This document shows, piece after piece, positions 1 to 12,142 of a stretch of DNA of 64,000 bases (positions are counted from its first letter, which is position 1; each line of letters begins with the position of its first letter). Below the pieces are notes generated by a model, which was not told the DNA's origin, searched no databases, and saw only the letters and a program-made list of their open reading frames with translations. A program made the translations under genes and the position numbers. The stretch is from assembly GCA_964019695.1 (NCBI GenBank), contig OZ026525.1:84888279-84952278 (forward strand). The letters are read 5' to 3'. Source of the stretch: Loripinus fragilis. Taxonomy: Eukaryota > Mollusca > Bivalvia > Lucinida > Lucinidae.

Positions 1-560
1 CAAGGATACAAGCCTTTACATTTGTAAACAGAGTTATGGTTCTGTGCATGAACAATGTCTCATTGTGTTGTAGAAGTAATGAAGTTTCGACCAAATAGGT
101 TTAACAGTGTTCAATTTACAGAGCAGACACAAAATTGCATTTAGTTATGTTACAAGGGAAATAATTTGAAAATTAACATGCAAGAGTTATGGTTCTTGTG
201 CGTGACATGTCGTCTGAAGACACTTAACACATATATGAAGTTGCTTTTTAATACCTCTAACTGTTATCAAGTTATAGAGCGGACAAGAAACAGCATTGCA
301 AATTATCAAAGAAAAATAACTCAAAAAATATCCAAAGCAGAGTTATGGTTCTTGTGCACGACACGTTGTCCTAATGTGCTCTACAAATGTATGAAGTTTC
401 ATTGAAATATCTTTTACGGTTATCAAGTTATAGAGCCGACATAAAAAGCATTGCAATGATCAAAGGGAAATGACTCCATAAATATCCAAAGAAGAGTTAT
501 GGTTCTTGTGCATGACACATTGTCTGAATGTGTTTACAAAAGTATGAAGTTTCGTTGAAG
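1..560. repeat. Tandem repeat, ~155-bp unit, about 3.6 copies
   Basis: The phrase gagttatggttctTgtgc recurs near 30, 184, 340 and 495, each time followed by tatgaagtttc about 50 bases on. Copies are divergent and non-coding; the short open frames across it are chance. It continues beyond the left edge. Confidence 0.8.
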
Positions 561-639
561 TGTATTGCACGGGCAAGTGAGCTTGGTAGCTTTCAATCAA
601 ATTTATATTTTTCATAAAGTTATGAACGGTTGCAAAATC

Positions 640-905
640 TAAAGTTTAGTTGTTATTGATTTGTTGTTTAGTGTTACTCCCATTGTGGGAGTCTGTAATT
701 ATTTTATGTTTTGTTAAACGTTACTTTATGTCCATTCTAGTTTTGAAATCATCTTGATAGGGATAAGAGAGCTGGTTGCTTTGATTAGTATGTTTTCTTA
801 GCGTCACGTGATTGTTGTTTGGCTCTTCCTTGCGGTTCCTTGCGCTTGTCTGCAGTTTGTGATTGTGGTATTTTCTGATCATACTCACTTACTACGTTTG
901 CTTTG
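640..905 (+). repeat. Dispersed retroelement 3' fragment, family B
   Basis: Contains actcccattgtgggagtctg and gcagtttgtgattgtggtat. Related segments lie at 51602-51935 and 33478-34075 (minus) and at 55345-55445, 58985-59275 and 60098-60175 (plus). Judging by the longer copies this is the 3' untranslated end of a retroelement, usually 5'-truncated. Confidence 0.55.
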
Positions 906-997
906 AAAATGTAAATATTAATATATGAGCTATCTATAAAACGAACTAGAGTGAGTAAGTTAAAATAAAGAAACCAAAATTAGTCAGTAAGGCTTAC

Positions 998-1227
998 CAG
1001 CTCGACAACAAAAATACCATACTGCAGCTGTTGTCTTTGAAGAAAAGCGTGCATGTAGTTTATAAATATCTCCAGCTGTTTTTCTCTGTCACGATATGGT
1101 ATTATGATAGCTACGCTGTCTATCGGTTTACAGTCTCTTGGTTTGTATATCCCACCTTTTTGTACATGAGACAGAACCGTAGCATTCTTCACATTGTCGG
1201 CAGTGACATTATCTTTGATATTACTGA
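998..1227 (-). CDS. Beta-1,4-galactosyltransferase family, internal exon
   Basis: Exon of a Golgi glycosyltransferase of the B4GALT family (GT7), which transfers Gal or GalNAc from a UDP-sugar to terminal GlcNAc. Seen: on the minus strand an acceptor (tattttcag) precedes 1227 and a donor (G|GTAAGCC) follows 998. The 230-nt exon has 2 lead bases plus 76 open codons. The peptide contains GGIYKPRDC, VAIIIPYRDRE and QRQQLQYGIFVVE, matching the family's GG-x-Y/W-x-P-x-x-C and VAIIIPYR-R blocks at the start of the catalytic domain, where the sugar nucleotide binds. The entry phase (2 bases) matches the 1 base left by the exon at 31633-31885. An alternative acceptor lies 4 nt further in, at 1223. 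Later exons with the DVD and WGWGGED motifs would lie left of position 1. Galactosyl versus N-acetylgalactosaminyl specificity cannot be told from this exon. Confidence 0.88.
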
Positions 1228-1599
1228 CTGAAAATAGAATATGTCAAAATTTTAGACTATAGCATGATTCATAAGACACAAATAATATAATGACTGTTCA
1301 TTTTTTTTTTTGATCAGGTAAAAATGATTCACTCAAGCGGCAAACAGAGACATTTAGTTGTATTTTTAAAACCTTACAAATTACCAGAATAACGCCATTT
1401 TATCACATTATTTGCTTGCCTTAAAATCTTAGTTAGTACTGAAACAATTGCACCCTTAACCCATTTAAGCCGAACGAAATTTCCAATTCTTATCAAATTG
1501 ACAGTCCGTTTCCGTTTAAAGGGGTGTTGGGTGGAATTTTACTATGCCCCCCCCACCCGCCATTTTTAATGGGGGCATACAGCATCCCCCCCCTTGTCC

Positions 1600-2640
1600 T
1601 TACGTCCATACGTACGAACTTATGTACGAAAAATGGTTTCCGGACGATATCTTTTGAATGCATTAGTTTATTGGATTCATATTTCACACACAGGTATATA
1701 ATCAAGTTTGATTAAGGATAAAATCCACCCCGGGCGATATCTTTTGAAAACATTGGTGTGTTTGATTCATATTTCATACACAGGTATATAACCATAAATT
1801 ACAGGTCAAATTCGATTAAGGATAAAATCGACCGATTATTATCAGAGTAACGGCCCTTTATCTCGTACGAAAAATGGTTTCCAGGCGATATATTTTTGAA
1901 CCCATCGGTATATTGGATTCATATTTCATACACAGTTACATAATCATAAATTACAGGTCAAATTCGATTAAGGATAGAATCCACCGATTATTATCAGAGT
2001 AATGGCCCTTGATCTCGTACGAAAATGCTTTCCAGGCGATATATTTTGAATACATTGGTCTATTGGATTCATATTTCAAACACAGGTATATGATCATAAA
2101 ATACAGGTCAACATTGCTTAAATACACTAATTATTGTCAGAGTAATGGCCCTTGATCACCTTATTAAAAAATGGTTTCCAGGCTGTATCTTTCGAAAACA
2201 TTGGTGTATTGGATTCATATTTCATACACAGGTATATAATCGTGAAATACAGGTCAAGTTCGTTTAAGGATAAAATTCATTCATTATTATCAGAGTTATA
2301 ACCCTTGATCTTGTACGAAAAACGGTTTCCAGGAGATATCTTTTAAATACATTGTTGGATTGGATTCATATTTCATACACAGGTATATAGTCATAAATAC
2401 AGGTCAAGTTCAATTAGGGATAATATCCATCAATTATTATCAGAGTTATGACCCTTGCTCTCCGTAAGAAAAATGGTTTCCAGGCGATATCTTTTGAAAA
2501 CATTGGTGTATTGGAGACATATTTCAAACACAGATATATAATCATAAAATACAGGTTAAGTTCGATTTAGTATAACATCCACTGATTATTATCAGAGTTA
2601 TTATCCCTTGACCTAAGACAGAATTTTGTTTCTGCTCAAT
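1600..2640. repeat. Tandem repeat, ~150-bp unit, about 6.5 copies
   Basis: The phrase aaaatggtttccaggcgata recurs near 1627, 1868, 2021, 2168, 2319 and 2468, with a shortened unit around 1735. Each unit also carries cacaggtatataatcataaa and tattatcagagtaatggccc. This is satellite-like DNA in the B4GALT intron. The first 100 bases (1540-1600) are C-rich. Confidence 0.85.
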
Positions 2641-3410
2641 ATGTTCATAACGAATAGATGGACTTTAACGATTTTGCTTACACCTTGATATCGACAAGAT
2701 CTAGGTTGGGATTGATTTGCATCAATATGTGCAAATTTATACAAGAGTTTAGGCCATTGACACATATCAGAATTTCATATCAGATTAAATATTTTAAGAC
2801 TGAATGAAGGGAATTTGATAATTTTTTTGCATAGACATTGACAAGCTATTGATTGGTATTGTTATGCATCAATTGGTGCAAATTTATAACAGAGTTATGG
2901 TCTTTTTAAGCTGCATATTTTGTAACTTTTGATCTTTTAATTTTAGAACTAATGTTTCTATTTTCAAGAACACAGTAAAATAACTAAAATTCATAACTAA
3001 ATATTTTACCAATTTCGTAAATCTTAACAAATTATCAGTATCAAAACAAAAGCATTTATGTTAAAATTAACTGTCTATAATTATTGGAGGGACGCAAATA
3101 ATTACCAACAAGAGAAAAACACACCTGTTTTATAAGATAATTCACTATTCCGCGCAGTTTTCAGCTATACTGAACAGATTTATTGTGAAAACATAACTTA
3201 ATTCTACTTTTACAAATGATTTAAAAAGAAAATAAAAAAAAATCGAAAAATATAAAAAGTTACAGACTATGCAGCTTTAATTATGTTAGATTTTTGTTTC
3301 TGCTCCTTATTAAAAGAACGAATGGAAGGAACTTGAAAAACTCTGTTATAAATGTCCGCATATTGACACGTTGCAATACCAGCCTAGATTTTGTCAATAT
3401 TAGTGAATCA
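2641..3410. other. Gene-free AT-rich stretch
   Basis: Only short degenerate repeats related to the preceding array (gcatcaat..gtgcaaatttata near 2719 and 2866) are visible. No open frame with splice signals. Confidence 0.5.
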
Positions 3411-3558
3411 GGTCCCGAGGTTATAAACCTTGAGTTCATTCTCAAACTCAAAATAAAGCACAACGATTGGCTGCTTGTGGACACGTGTCCACAATCAGCC
3501 AATCACTGTGCTTTATTTTGAGTTTGAGCCTGTACTCAAGTTTTATAACCTCAGGGCC
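3411..3558. repeat. Imperfect 148-bp palindrome (foldback MITE)
   Basis: The arms ccgaggttataaac...ctcaaactcaaaataaagca and tgctttattttgagtttgag...ttataacctcagg pair around a centre near gacacgtgtcc (3481). The element can fold into one long hairpin; open frames on either strand are by-products of the symmetry. Confidence 0.82.
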
Positions 3559-3837
3559 AGTCATATCTGGGAGACTGTTTACCTCATAAAATGGCCCAGG
3601 CGGGGGCATCTGTGTCACACTGACACATTTCTAGTCTTAATGCTGTGATTTATCAATCTAAAAAGGGGGGGGGGAGGAATTTCAAGGAATTGCAAGATCT
3701 TTTTTATATTTTCATATAATGTAAAACAAATACATGTGCAAAGATTTTTTAAATGGGTTTTGAAAGGCCAATGGCAGTGAGCCAAGGTTGATCATGTGAT
3801 TACTATTGTGTTGGGATAATGTTTTATCTCAAGATTT

Positions 3838-5547
3838 AAGAGCAATTCTCTGTAACCACTTAAATTTTTACATAGGGTCATGGCACGCATAGTCACCGAT
3901 TTTGCTAAAACTTTCCTATCTTGGTCATGGTGACCCAAAACCAAGCAATCAACACTCCTTTCATCCATATACATGCCCGTTGTCATGGAAACGGCGTATG
4001 AACATTTTGGCTAAAAAGGTGACAAAAAATCACTTAAAATTGATGGATTTCCCAATGAAATCATTACTTCAACGTTAACCAAATGCCACCAATGATCCAT
4101 ATGTACGAATATATAACACATCTTGGTTAGAAATAAACAATCAAAATTACATTTGGAAAACCTCGGTTTTTATCCATGCTCTGCAAAGTGGGTGGGGTTT
4201 CAGAAATTTGACAAATGTGATTTTTGGTCATTTTCAAAGGACATTTTCATATTGAGTGCGGTCGGTTACAAATATGCCAGCATATTCCAGAAATATAACA
4301 AGGTTTCCTTAATTGATATATGTAAAGACATGTTTGGAAAAGTATGGTTCCTGAAGCGTTACCATAGCAACAATCAATGTATCGTCACAAAAAGCAAATT
4401 TATCTGTGACTGTATTTCTGATCTCATAAAAATCTGCTGAAGGGACATATCTGATTTTTAAATGGGGAAATATGTTCCTTATTAAGATAATGTACCGAAA
4501 ATAACATATCATGTTGTAAGTGACCTGCTGAAGGTCAAGGTCAAGGTCACAGAAGCAAGAAATTGACTTAAAATGAGCAATTTTGCCACATATTTTGGTC
4601 TATTTCTCTATTATTTGATGTGACTTGGTTTGTAAATTTAGTCTTCTTTTACGCAGCTACACTGCCTATTAAAATGAAATAATTTTATCCTCCATATTAC
4701 CTCAAGGTCAAGGTCAAGGTCAATGAATTTTGAATATTTTTGGTTTTAAATTGGAGATATTGACACTATTCGTTAACCAATTTCTTTAATTCAGTTATAT
4801 TAAGCTTCTTCTTTTAGAAATATGCTGCACAGTATAACATTGTTAAAATAACGTGGCGATATGCCATAGTTATCAGTTTGAAGGTCAAGGTCAAGGTCAC
4901 AGAAACCAGAAATTACCATAAAATGAGCAATTTTGGCACATATTTAAGTAAATTTCTCCATTATTTGATGTAGTTTGGTTTGTATATTTAATCTTTACAT
5001 AAGCAACAACAATGCCTTTTAAATTGAAATAATTTTATCCTCCAAATTACTTCAAGGTCAAGGTCACTTAAACTTTAATTTTTTGGCTGTAAATTGGAAA
5101 TATTGACACTATTTGTAAACCAATTTCTTTATTTCGAGTATGTTGAACTTCTTGCTTAAGAAATGTGTTGCACAGTATAACATTGTTAAAACAACACGAC
5201 AATATGCCTAAATTTGTCATTTTAAATGTCAAGGTCAAGGATTCAAGAAATTGGCATTAATTGGGAGATTTTCACACATAATATTTTTGGTCATAAATTG
5301 GAGATATTGACAATATTTATTAACTGATTTCTTTATTTTAGTTATGTTAAGCTTCTTCCTTAAGAAATATGCTGCGCAGTATAGCATTTGTTAAGATATC
5401 ATGAGAATAGGCCTTAAATAGGTATTTGAGGGTCAAGGTCAAGGTCACAGAATAAATAAATTTACATTAAATGAGCGATTTTCGCCCATATTTTAGACTA
5501 TCTCTCCATAAATTGGTGTGATTTGGTTTGTATATTTAATCCTTATC
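3838..5547. repeat. Left arm of a large inverted repeat
   Basis: About 1.7 kb that reappears reverse-complemented at 9165-10858, with high similarity by eye. Long identical runs flank caaccacttaa, gtgacccaaaaccaagcaat and ggggaaatatgttccttatt. From 4490 on it is itself a tandem repeat with TCAAGGTCA clusters about every 175 bp. Confidence 0.85.
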
Positions 5548-6880
5548 TACACAACTACATTGTATTTAAACTAAAATAGTTTGATCCTCTAGATACCTTC
5601 AAGGTCAAGGTCAAGGTAACTGAAACTTTAATATTTTTGTACATAAAATTGTTGGTAAAAATACAATATTTGATAACCGATTTCTTTTTTTCAATTATGT
5701 TTAGCTTCTTTCTCAAGAAATATCTTTCTTTTTCTTTTTTATGGTTTGTCTTTCTTTTTTGAGAAACATATTTTCACAACAGCAGCTATAGACAACATAG
5801 ATCATAACCCAACAACTACAACAGCCACCGCTTCTTTGCATGGGACAATTATCTCACCAGGTTACAGTCTGTAGTCTCTACAAACTTTAAAAAATAGTAG
5901 AAAAAGTAGGATATAATATGGATGTAAATGAGGAAATATGGATAATGTACCGAAAATAACATATTATGTTGTAAGTGACCTGCTAATGGTCAAGGTCACA
6001 GAAGCAAGAAATTGACTTAAAATGAGCAGTTTTCGCGTATATTTAAGTCTATTTCTCCATTATTTGACGTGACTTGGTTTGTATATTTAATCTTATACGC
6101 AGCTAATATTTTTGGTTTAAAATTGGAATTATTGACAATATTTGTTAACCAATTTCTTTAATTCAGTTATGTTTAGTTTCCTCCTTTAGAAATATGCTGC
6201 ACAGTTTAAGATTGTTAAGATAACGTGACAATATGCCTTTATTATCAGTTTGAAGATCAAGGTCACAGAAGCCGGAAATTACTATAAAATGAGCGATTTT
6301 CGCACACATTTAAATCTATTTTTCGAGTATTTGATGTGATTTGGTTTGTATATTTAATCTTTACTACAGCAACCGTAATGCCTTTAAAACGGAAATAATT
6401 TCATCTTCCATATTATTTCAAGGTCAAGGTCACCACTTAAGTTGTCATATTTTTGGTTGTAATATGGACATATAGATAATATTTGTTATCCAATATCTTT
6501 ATTTCAGTTCTGTTCAGATTATTTCTTTAGAAATATGCCGCGCAGTATAACATTGTTTAAATAGCATGACAATTTGCTTTAATTATCAAGTTGAATCTCA
6601 AGGTCAAGGTCACAGAAGCCAGAAATTACCGTAAAAAGATAGGTTTTAGCTTATATTTAAGTTTATTTCTCCATTATTTGATGTGATTTGGTTTGTATAT
6701 ATAATTTTATATACTCAACTACAATGACGTTTAACCTGAAATAATTAAGTCCTCCTCATTATTTCAAGGTCAAGGTCAATGAAATTTTTATATTTTTGGT
6801 TTAAAATTGGAAGTATTGACAATATTTGTTAACCCATTTCTTTGTTCTAGTCATGTTTAGTTTTTTTCTAAAATTCTTCC
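4488..6880. repeat. Tandem array of ~175/350-bp units with TCAAGGTCA clusters
   Basis: Clusters of aaggtcaaggtca lie near 4535, 4710, 4885, 5055, 5230, 5432, 5600, 5990, 6250, 6420, 6600 and 6765. Between them recur aaatgagcgattttcgcac, tatttgatgtgatttggttt and aaatatgctgcacagtataa. The block from 5945 is a direct second copy of the block from 4488, after a T-rich junction near 5720-5760. Confidence 0.82.
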
Positions 6881-7404
6881 TCTGACAGTATATGTTTTCA
6901 TATATCAAGGGAAACATGACGCCATTAGCCACATCACTTGTGATTGGTCAACTTAGCAGCTAAATTTTGTACTTTATACCTTCGTCTTGATGTGTTTAAG
7001 AAGAACAGGTAAACAAGAATCTGATAACTATTAGAAAAGGAATTGAGATGACCATTTTTCAATTGTCAGTACCCTCAGAAATCATCTTTAACGACTACGC
7101 TGAAAACTTACCATGTATCTGATGATATAACTCTCCAATGAAATTATTGACAAAGTTTCAAGCTCCTAAAAGAGTTTGAAAGAGTTTACATATTTTTAAT
7201 TGACCAAACCCCTAACTGGGATACAAGTCATAAACATACAAACAATATAAACCTGAAACCAACATACTGAGGAAAATTTCAATATTTTATTATATGATGT
7301 CGAGACAGGGAGTGATATACAAATGTATTAAAATTGATTTACCACTAGTGGCTTTTACACGTTTGGTCAATGTCAATTTAATATGATAGATGACCATAAC
7401 AGCA

Positions 7405-7690
7405 TCAAAGGATCTTACATGAGTGCTCATTTTTAAATCAATTTATTAAAAAAAATATTGAAAAGGGATCAACTGTGAGATTTGTTAAACAGTCAATAGG
7501 TTTTCACTAAAATTAAGAAATTCATTAGTAAAGAATCATCAATGTTAGATTCAGTTTATCACATGACTATGAAATTACCAAAAATCATATTTTTGAGGTG
7601 AAACCGTCATTATATTATGCTAATAAATCTGTAAACCACTAGTGGTTAATCAATTAAATTACATAGCGTTATATCAATCCTGACAGAATG
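7405..7690. repeat. MITE family E, copy 1 (cactagtggtt-type)
   Basis: Shares aggatcttacatgagtgctc and accactagtggtt with the copies at 57725-58050 and 47395-47720. Here the central hairpin is degraded. No coding potential. Confidence 0.5.
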
Positions 7691-8004
7691 TGTGTGATAG
7701 ACTGCAAAAATCTTGAACAAATAAAATTGTTTAGTTTGAGAAGTATTTTTGCTTTGTATACCAAGAGTGAATATCAAAACAATATCACACTAAATTACGA
7801 ATAAAGAACTTAACTATTGGGAAAAATGGCTGAATTTATGTTAAATTTTAGCTTATGACCTATTTAAGGCACATAGTCATGTTTTACCAGTATTGTAATA
7901 TGCTTGATATTTCTAAAGGCAAAAGCTAGACATAACTGGAATAAGGATGCTGTCAATTCTTTCTTTGTATGACAAAATATGTTAAAATTTCAGTGAAGAC
8001 AGAA

Positions 8005-8357
8005 ATAACATACATGATCCACAAAATAAGCATCGCCTTGGAAGGGTCAGTAAAAGTATTTTACTGGAGGGCTTAAACCAGTTTAACGGTGCACCAACCT
8101 CACCCTTAATTCAGATGTTAATTAAGACACATAGATGTTTCGTTTACATGAAAGACCCCTAACTTATCAATGCATTATCTCCTATTATTTTTTTTAAAGA
8201 ACATATAAATCACGGTAAAAAAAGAAGATAAAGCAAAGGTAAGGACTCAAAAGTAAATAAAACTGAATACTGGAGCAAACGAAATCCAACAGGTAAACCC
8301 CGGTGGGCCTGACAACAGCCAAAGCATCAGGCCCCTACCATCTCACCAATACATAAG
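8005..8357 (-). repeat. Family A retroelement 3' untranslated sequence
   Basis: Directly follows the RT fragment on the minus strand and includes ggcctgatgctttggctgtt and ccagtaaaatacttttactg. Truncated copies of this segment recur throughout the window, which links the dispersed family A to this RT element. Confidence 0.6.
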
Positions 8358-9175
8358 TCTTTAAGTCGGAACCGTCAAAGAGTCTGAAGTCCGACCCACC
8401 GGCGTGCAATTAAACAGGAAAGCAAAGTTGCCAAACGTGATTGGGTTGACCACCAAGCATGCAGTCTGCTGCAATACATAAATGTTATAGCCAAATTTTT
8501 TATAATTGGAAATTATTTCAATAAGCCACGCTGAAAAATTATTAGGACCAACAATCCTCTTCAAATTATACACCAAGTCACCATAGAATTCAGGTTCAAA
8601 AGTCCTTGGCGCAAGAGAGATTTAAGTCCAATTTTTAATTTAGATATCAAATCAAAGTATCGTCTATGAAATTTAGAAAAGGTTTTGCAAAGTTTATGAT
8701 ACTGATAGCCTTGTTTAAGAAGTTTATGAGTTAACAATTTATTGTGAGTGTTGAAGTCAGCAACATGGCTAGATGCTCTAGCAAAACGTATGAGTTGAGA
8801 GATATAGACTCCATAGGACGTAGGGAGAGAGGAACATCACCATTTAAAAATGGGAAAATGACCATTTCAAAATCAAAGTCGTCACGTTTATCATAGATTT
8901 TGGTAGAAACAATATCATTAGAAATTGACAAATGCAAGTCTAAAAAGGCGGCTTCGGTATCAGAGGTATTAACTTTTTTAACTTGGAGCTCTGAAGGGTA
9001 TATTTGACTTATCATAGTGTCAAAATAAACATTATCAATGTTTAAAATATTGTCAAAATATCTGGATGTAGTGTTAAAAGCATCAAAAATATAAGCCTGC
9101 TAATCATCAGGAAGAGACATCATAAAGCCTTTTTCACAACAAAAGGCTAGTTGGGTAGATAAAAATTAAAGATAC
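8358..9175 (-). pseudogene. Decayed reverse-transcriptase C-terminal region (YLDD-type retroelement)
   Basis: Read on the minus strand, pieces in shifting frames form one protein: an FMMSLPDD segment and an in-frame stop, FNTTSRYFDN, IYPSELQVKK, SDTEAAFLDLHLSI, KIYDKRDDFDFE, then SYGVYISQLIRFARASSHV, QGYQYHKL, EPEFYGDLVY and TACLVVNPIT. At least two frameshifts (near 8840 and 8610) and one stop are present. The SRYFDN box corresponds to the RT catalytic Y-x-D-D region, here altered. The related family is common in invertebrate genomes; whether it is Penelope-like or another RT lineage I cannot decide. It is followed on the minus strand by family A 3' sequence. Confidence 0.68.
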
Positions 9176-10858
9176 AAATCAAATTAAACCAAATTATGGA
9201 GAGATAGCCTAAAATATGGGTGAAAATCGCTCACTTAATGTCATTTTTTTATTCTGTGACCTTGGTCCTCAAATTCCTATTTTAGGCCTATTGTCATGAT
9301 ATCTTAACAAATGCTATACTGCTCAGCATATTTCTTAAGGAAGAAGCTTAACATAACTAAAAAAAAGAAATCGGTTAACAAATATTGTCAATTTCTCCAA
9401 TTTATGACCGAAATTATTATGTGTAAAAATCTCCCATTTAATGCCAATTTCTTAACTCTTTGACCTTGACCTTTAAAATGATAATTTAGGCATATTGTCG
9501 TGTTATTTTAACAATGTTATATCGTGCAGCATATTTCTAAAGCAAGCAGTTCAACATACCCGAAATAAAGAAATCGGTTTGCAAATAGTGTCAATATTTC
9601 CAATTTACAGCCGAAAATATTCAAGTTTTAGTGACCTTGACCTTGACCTTAAAGTAATATGGAGGATAAAATTATGTCAGTTTAAAAGGCATTGCAGTTG
9701 CTTATGTAAAGAATACATATAAAAACCAAACCACATCAAATAATGGAGAAATAGACTTAAATATGTGCGAAAATCGCTCATTTTATGGTAATTTCTGGCT
9801 TCTGTGACCTTGACCTTGACCTTCAAACTGATAACTATGGCATATTGTCACGTTATTTTAACAATGTTATACTGTGCAGCATATTTCTAAAAGAAGAAGC
9901 TAAATATAACTGAATTAAAGAAATTGGTTAGCGAATAGTGTCAATATCTCCAATTTAAAACCAAAAATATTAAAAATTCATTGACCTTGACCTTGACCTT
10001 GAGGTAATATGGAGGATAAAATTATTTCATTTTAATAGGCAGTGTAGCTGCGTATAAGAAGACTAAATTTACAAATCAAGTCACATCAAACAATAGAGAA
10101 ATAAACCTAAATATGTGGCAAAATTGCTCATTTTAAGTCAATTTCTTGCTTCTGTGACCTTGACCTTGACCTTCAGCAGGTCACTTACAACATAATATGT
10201 TATTTTCGGTACATTATCTTAATAAGGAACATATTTCCCCATTTAAAAATCAGATATGTCCCTTCAGCAGATTTTTATGAGATCAGAAATAAAGTCACAG
10301 ATAAATTTGCTTTTTGTGACGGTACATTGATTGTTGCTATGGTAACGCTTCAGGAACCATACTTTCCCAAACATGTCTTTTCATATATCAATTAAGGAAA
10401 CCTTTTTATATTTCTGGAATATGCCGGCATATTTGTAACCAACCGCACTCAATATGAAAATGTCCTTTGAAAATGCTCAAAAATCACATTTGTCAAATTT
10501 CTGAAACCCCACCCACTTTGCAGAGCATGGATAAAAACCGAGGTTTTCCAAATGTAATTTTGATTGTTTATTTCTAACCAAGATGTGTTAATTATTCATA
10601 CATATGGTTAATGTGTGGCATTTGGTTAACGTTGAAGTGATGATTTCATTTGGAAATCCATCAATCTTAAGTGATTTTTCGTCACTATTTTAGCCAAAAT
10701 GTTCATATGCCGTTTCCATGGCAACGGGCATGCATATGGATGAAAGGAGTGTTGATTGCTTGGTTTTGGGTCACCATGACTAAGATAGGAAAGTTTCAGC
10801 AAAATCGGTGACTATGCGTGGCACAACTTTTTAAGTGGTTACAGAGAATTGCTCTTAA
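9165..10858. repeat. Right arm of the large inverted repeat
   Basis: Reverse complement of 3838-5547, carrying tgaccttgaccttgacctt clusters near 9640, 9810, 9985 and 10160. The spacer between arms is about 3.6 kb and includes a second direct copy of the array, a MITE and a decayed RT. The open frames at 4123-4440 and in the matching arm differ in length and look non-coding. Confidence 0.85.
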
Positions 10859-11009
10859 CTTTTAAACAAAAGAGGACATAGTGGTGTAAAATTTCTTTCA
10901 GATAATCTTCTTTAATTATTAGTGCAAAAACGCGAGTCTAAATTTTCTGCAAGGAAGCTCGACTCTACTTATAAAATGTTCTAAGATACATTTAATTAAA
11001 GTAAGAAAG

Positions 11010-11509
11010 AGGACAAAGATCAGGAATCGATACAATCAAGCACCACACCTGACCCAGGATACCAATGGGAAAGTGACAACGTAACAAATACACATCACAA
11101 GCGAGAGCCAAGAGGTCAGCCCTTTCCCAGCAGGTGACCAGAAGGCATCACACAAACAGACGTGCACGAAAACATCACAAAACAAGACACAAATTACATA
11201 AATGATCAACAAAAGAAGCACCGCCTTGGAACGGTCAGTAAAAATATTTTACTGGAGGGCTTTAACCAGTTTAACGCTGCACCAACCTCACCCTTAGTTC
11301 AGATGTTGATCAAGGCACATAGATGTTTGGTTTGCGTGAAAGACCCCTAACTTTCAATGCATCATCTCTTAGAACATATAAATCAAGATAGAAAAAGTGG
11401 ATAAAGCAAAATAAGGACTCAACAGTACATAACAACTGAATACCGGAGCAAAAGAAATCCAATAGGTACACCCAAGTGGGCCATACAACAGCCATAGCAT
11501 CAGGCCCCT
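11010..11509 (-). repeat. Family A 3' sequence, full-length copy
   Basis: The most complete copy. On the minus strand it runs from the RT end through ccagtaaaatatttttactg, aagggctgacctcttggctc and ccattggtatcctgggtcag to attgtatcgattcctgatct and a short gtcctctttcttactt terminus. Confidence 0.6.
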
Positions 11510-11815
11510 ACCATCTCATCAATAGATAGGTCTTTCGGTCGGAACCGTCATAGAGTCTGAGGTCTGACCAACCGGCGTGCAATTAAAAAGGAAAGTAAAG
11601 TTGTCAACCATGATTGGGTTGACCACCAAACATGCAGTCTGCTGCAATACATTAATATAATGGCATGTCTTTTTATAATGGGAGTAATTTTAATGAACTG
11701 CGCTGAAAAAAATATTATAGCCAACAACCTTCTTCAATTAATACACCAAGTCACCATAAATTTCAGGTTCCGAAAGTCCTTGGCGCAAGAGAGATTTAAG
11801 TCCAATTGGACCTCG
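11510..11815 (-). pseudogene. Second copy of the RT C-terminal fragment
   Basis: Carries the same stretch as 8358-8640: cgccaaggactttcggaacc, tttatggtgacttggtgt, the sequence for CLVVNPI and gcacgccggttggtcagacc. It is shorter and out of frame. It is followed by family A sequence (11010-11509), as in the first copy. Confidence 0.6.
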
Positions 11816-11819
11816 CATA

Positions 11820-12142
11820 TCGCCTGAAACTTACTAAACCCATATAAGCATAGCGTCCTTTTTGTGGGACATAGGCAAACAGTGCAGAACAAGATCAGAC
11901 GCCACCGAGCGTGGCGTCTCAACAGGATATTGACTTTTTTGCTCTCAGAATGTTCAATTAGAATGTGAAGAAAAGTGAAAAACACCACCCAACAAAGCCT
12001 AATATGGAAATGGACTGGTCCAATTGATAATAGTGGGAAAATACATTCGACTTATATGGGTTTATCCTTTTCGTGCTATTCACGATAGGGCTTTTAGTGT
12101 TTTCTACTCTATCTTCTGCTTCTGTAATTTGGTGGCATATTC
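11820..12142. other. Gene-free stretch with family C fragment
   Basis: Around 11865-11925 a segment with ggcaaacagtgcagaac and gatcagacgccaccgag is related to the dispersed family C (19140-19215, 36560-36625, 40425-40500, 50955-51030). Otherwise nothing recognised. Confidence 0.4.

Noticed and set aside
4123..4440. 105-codon frame in the inverted-repeat arm
   Set aside because: Not preserved in the matching arm and without motifs.
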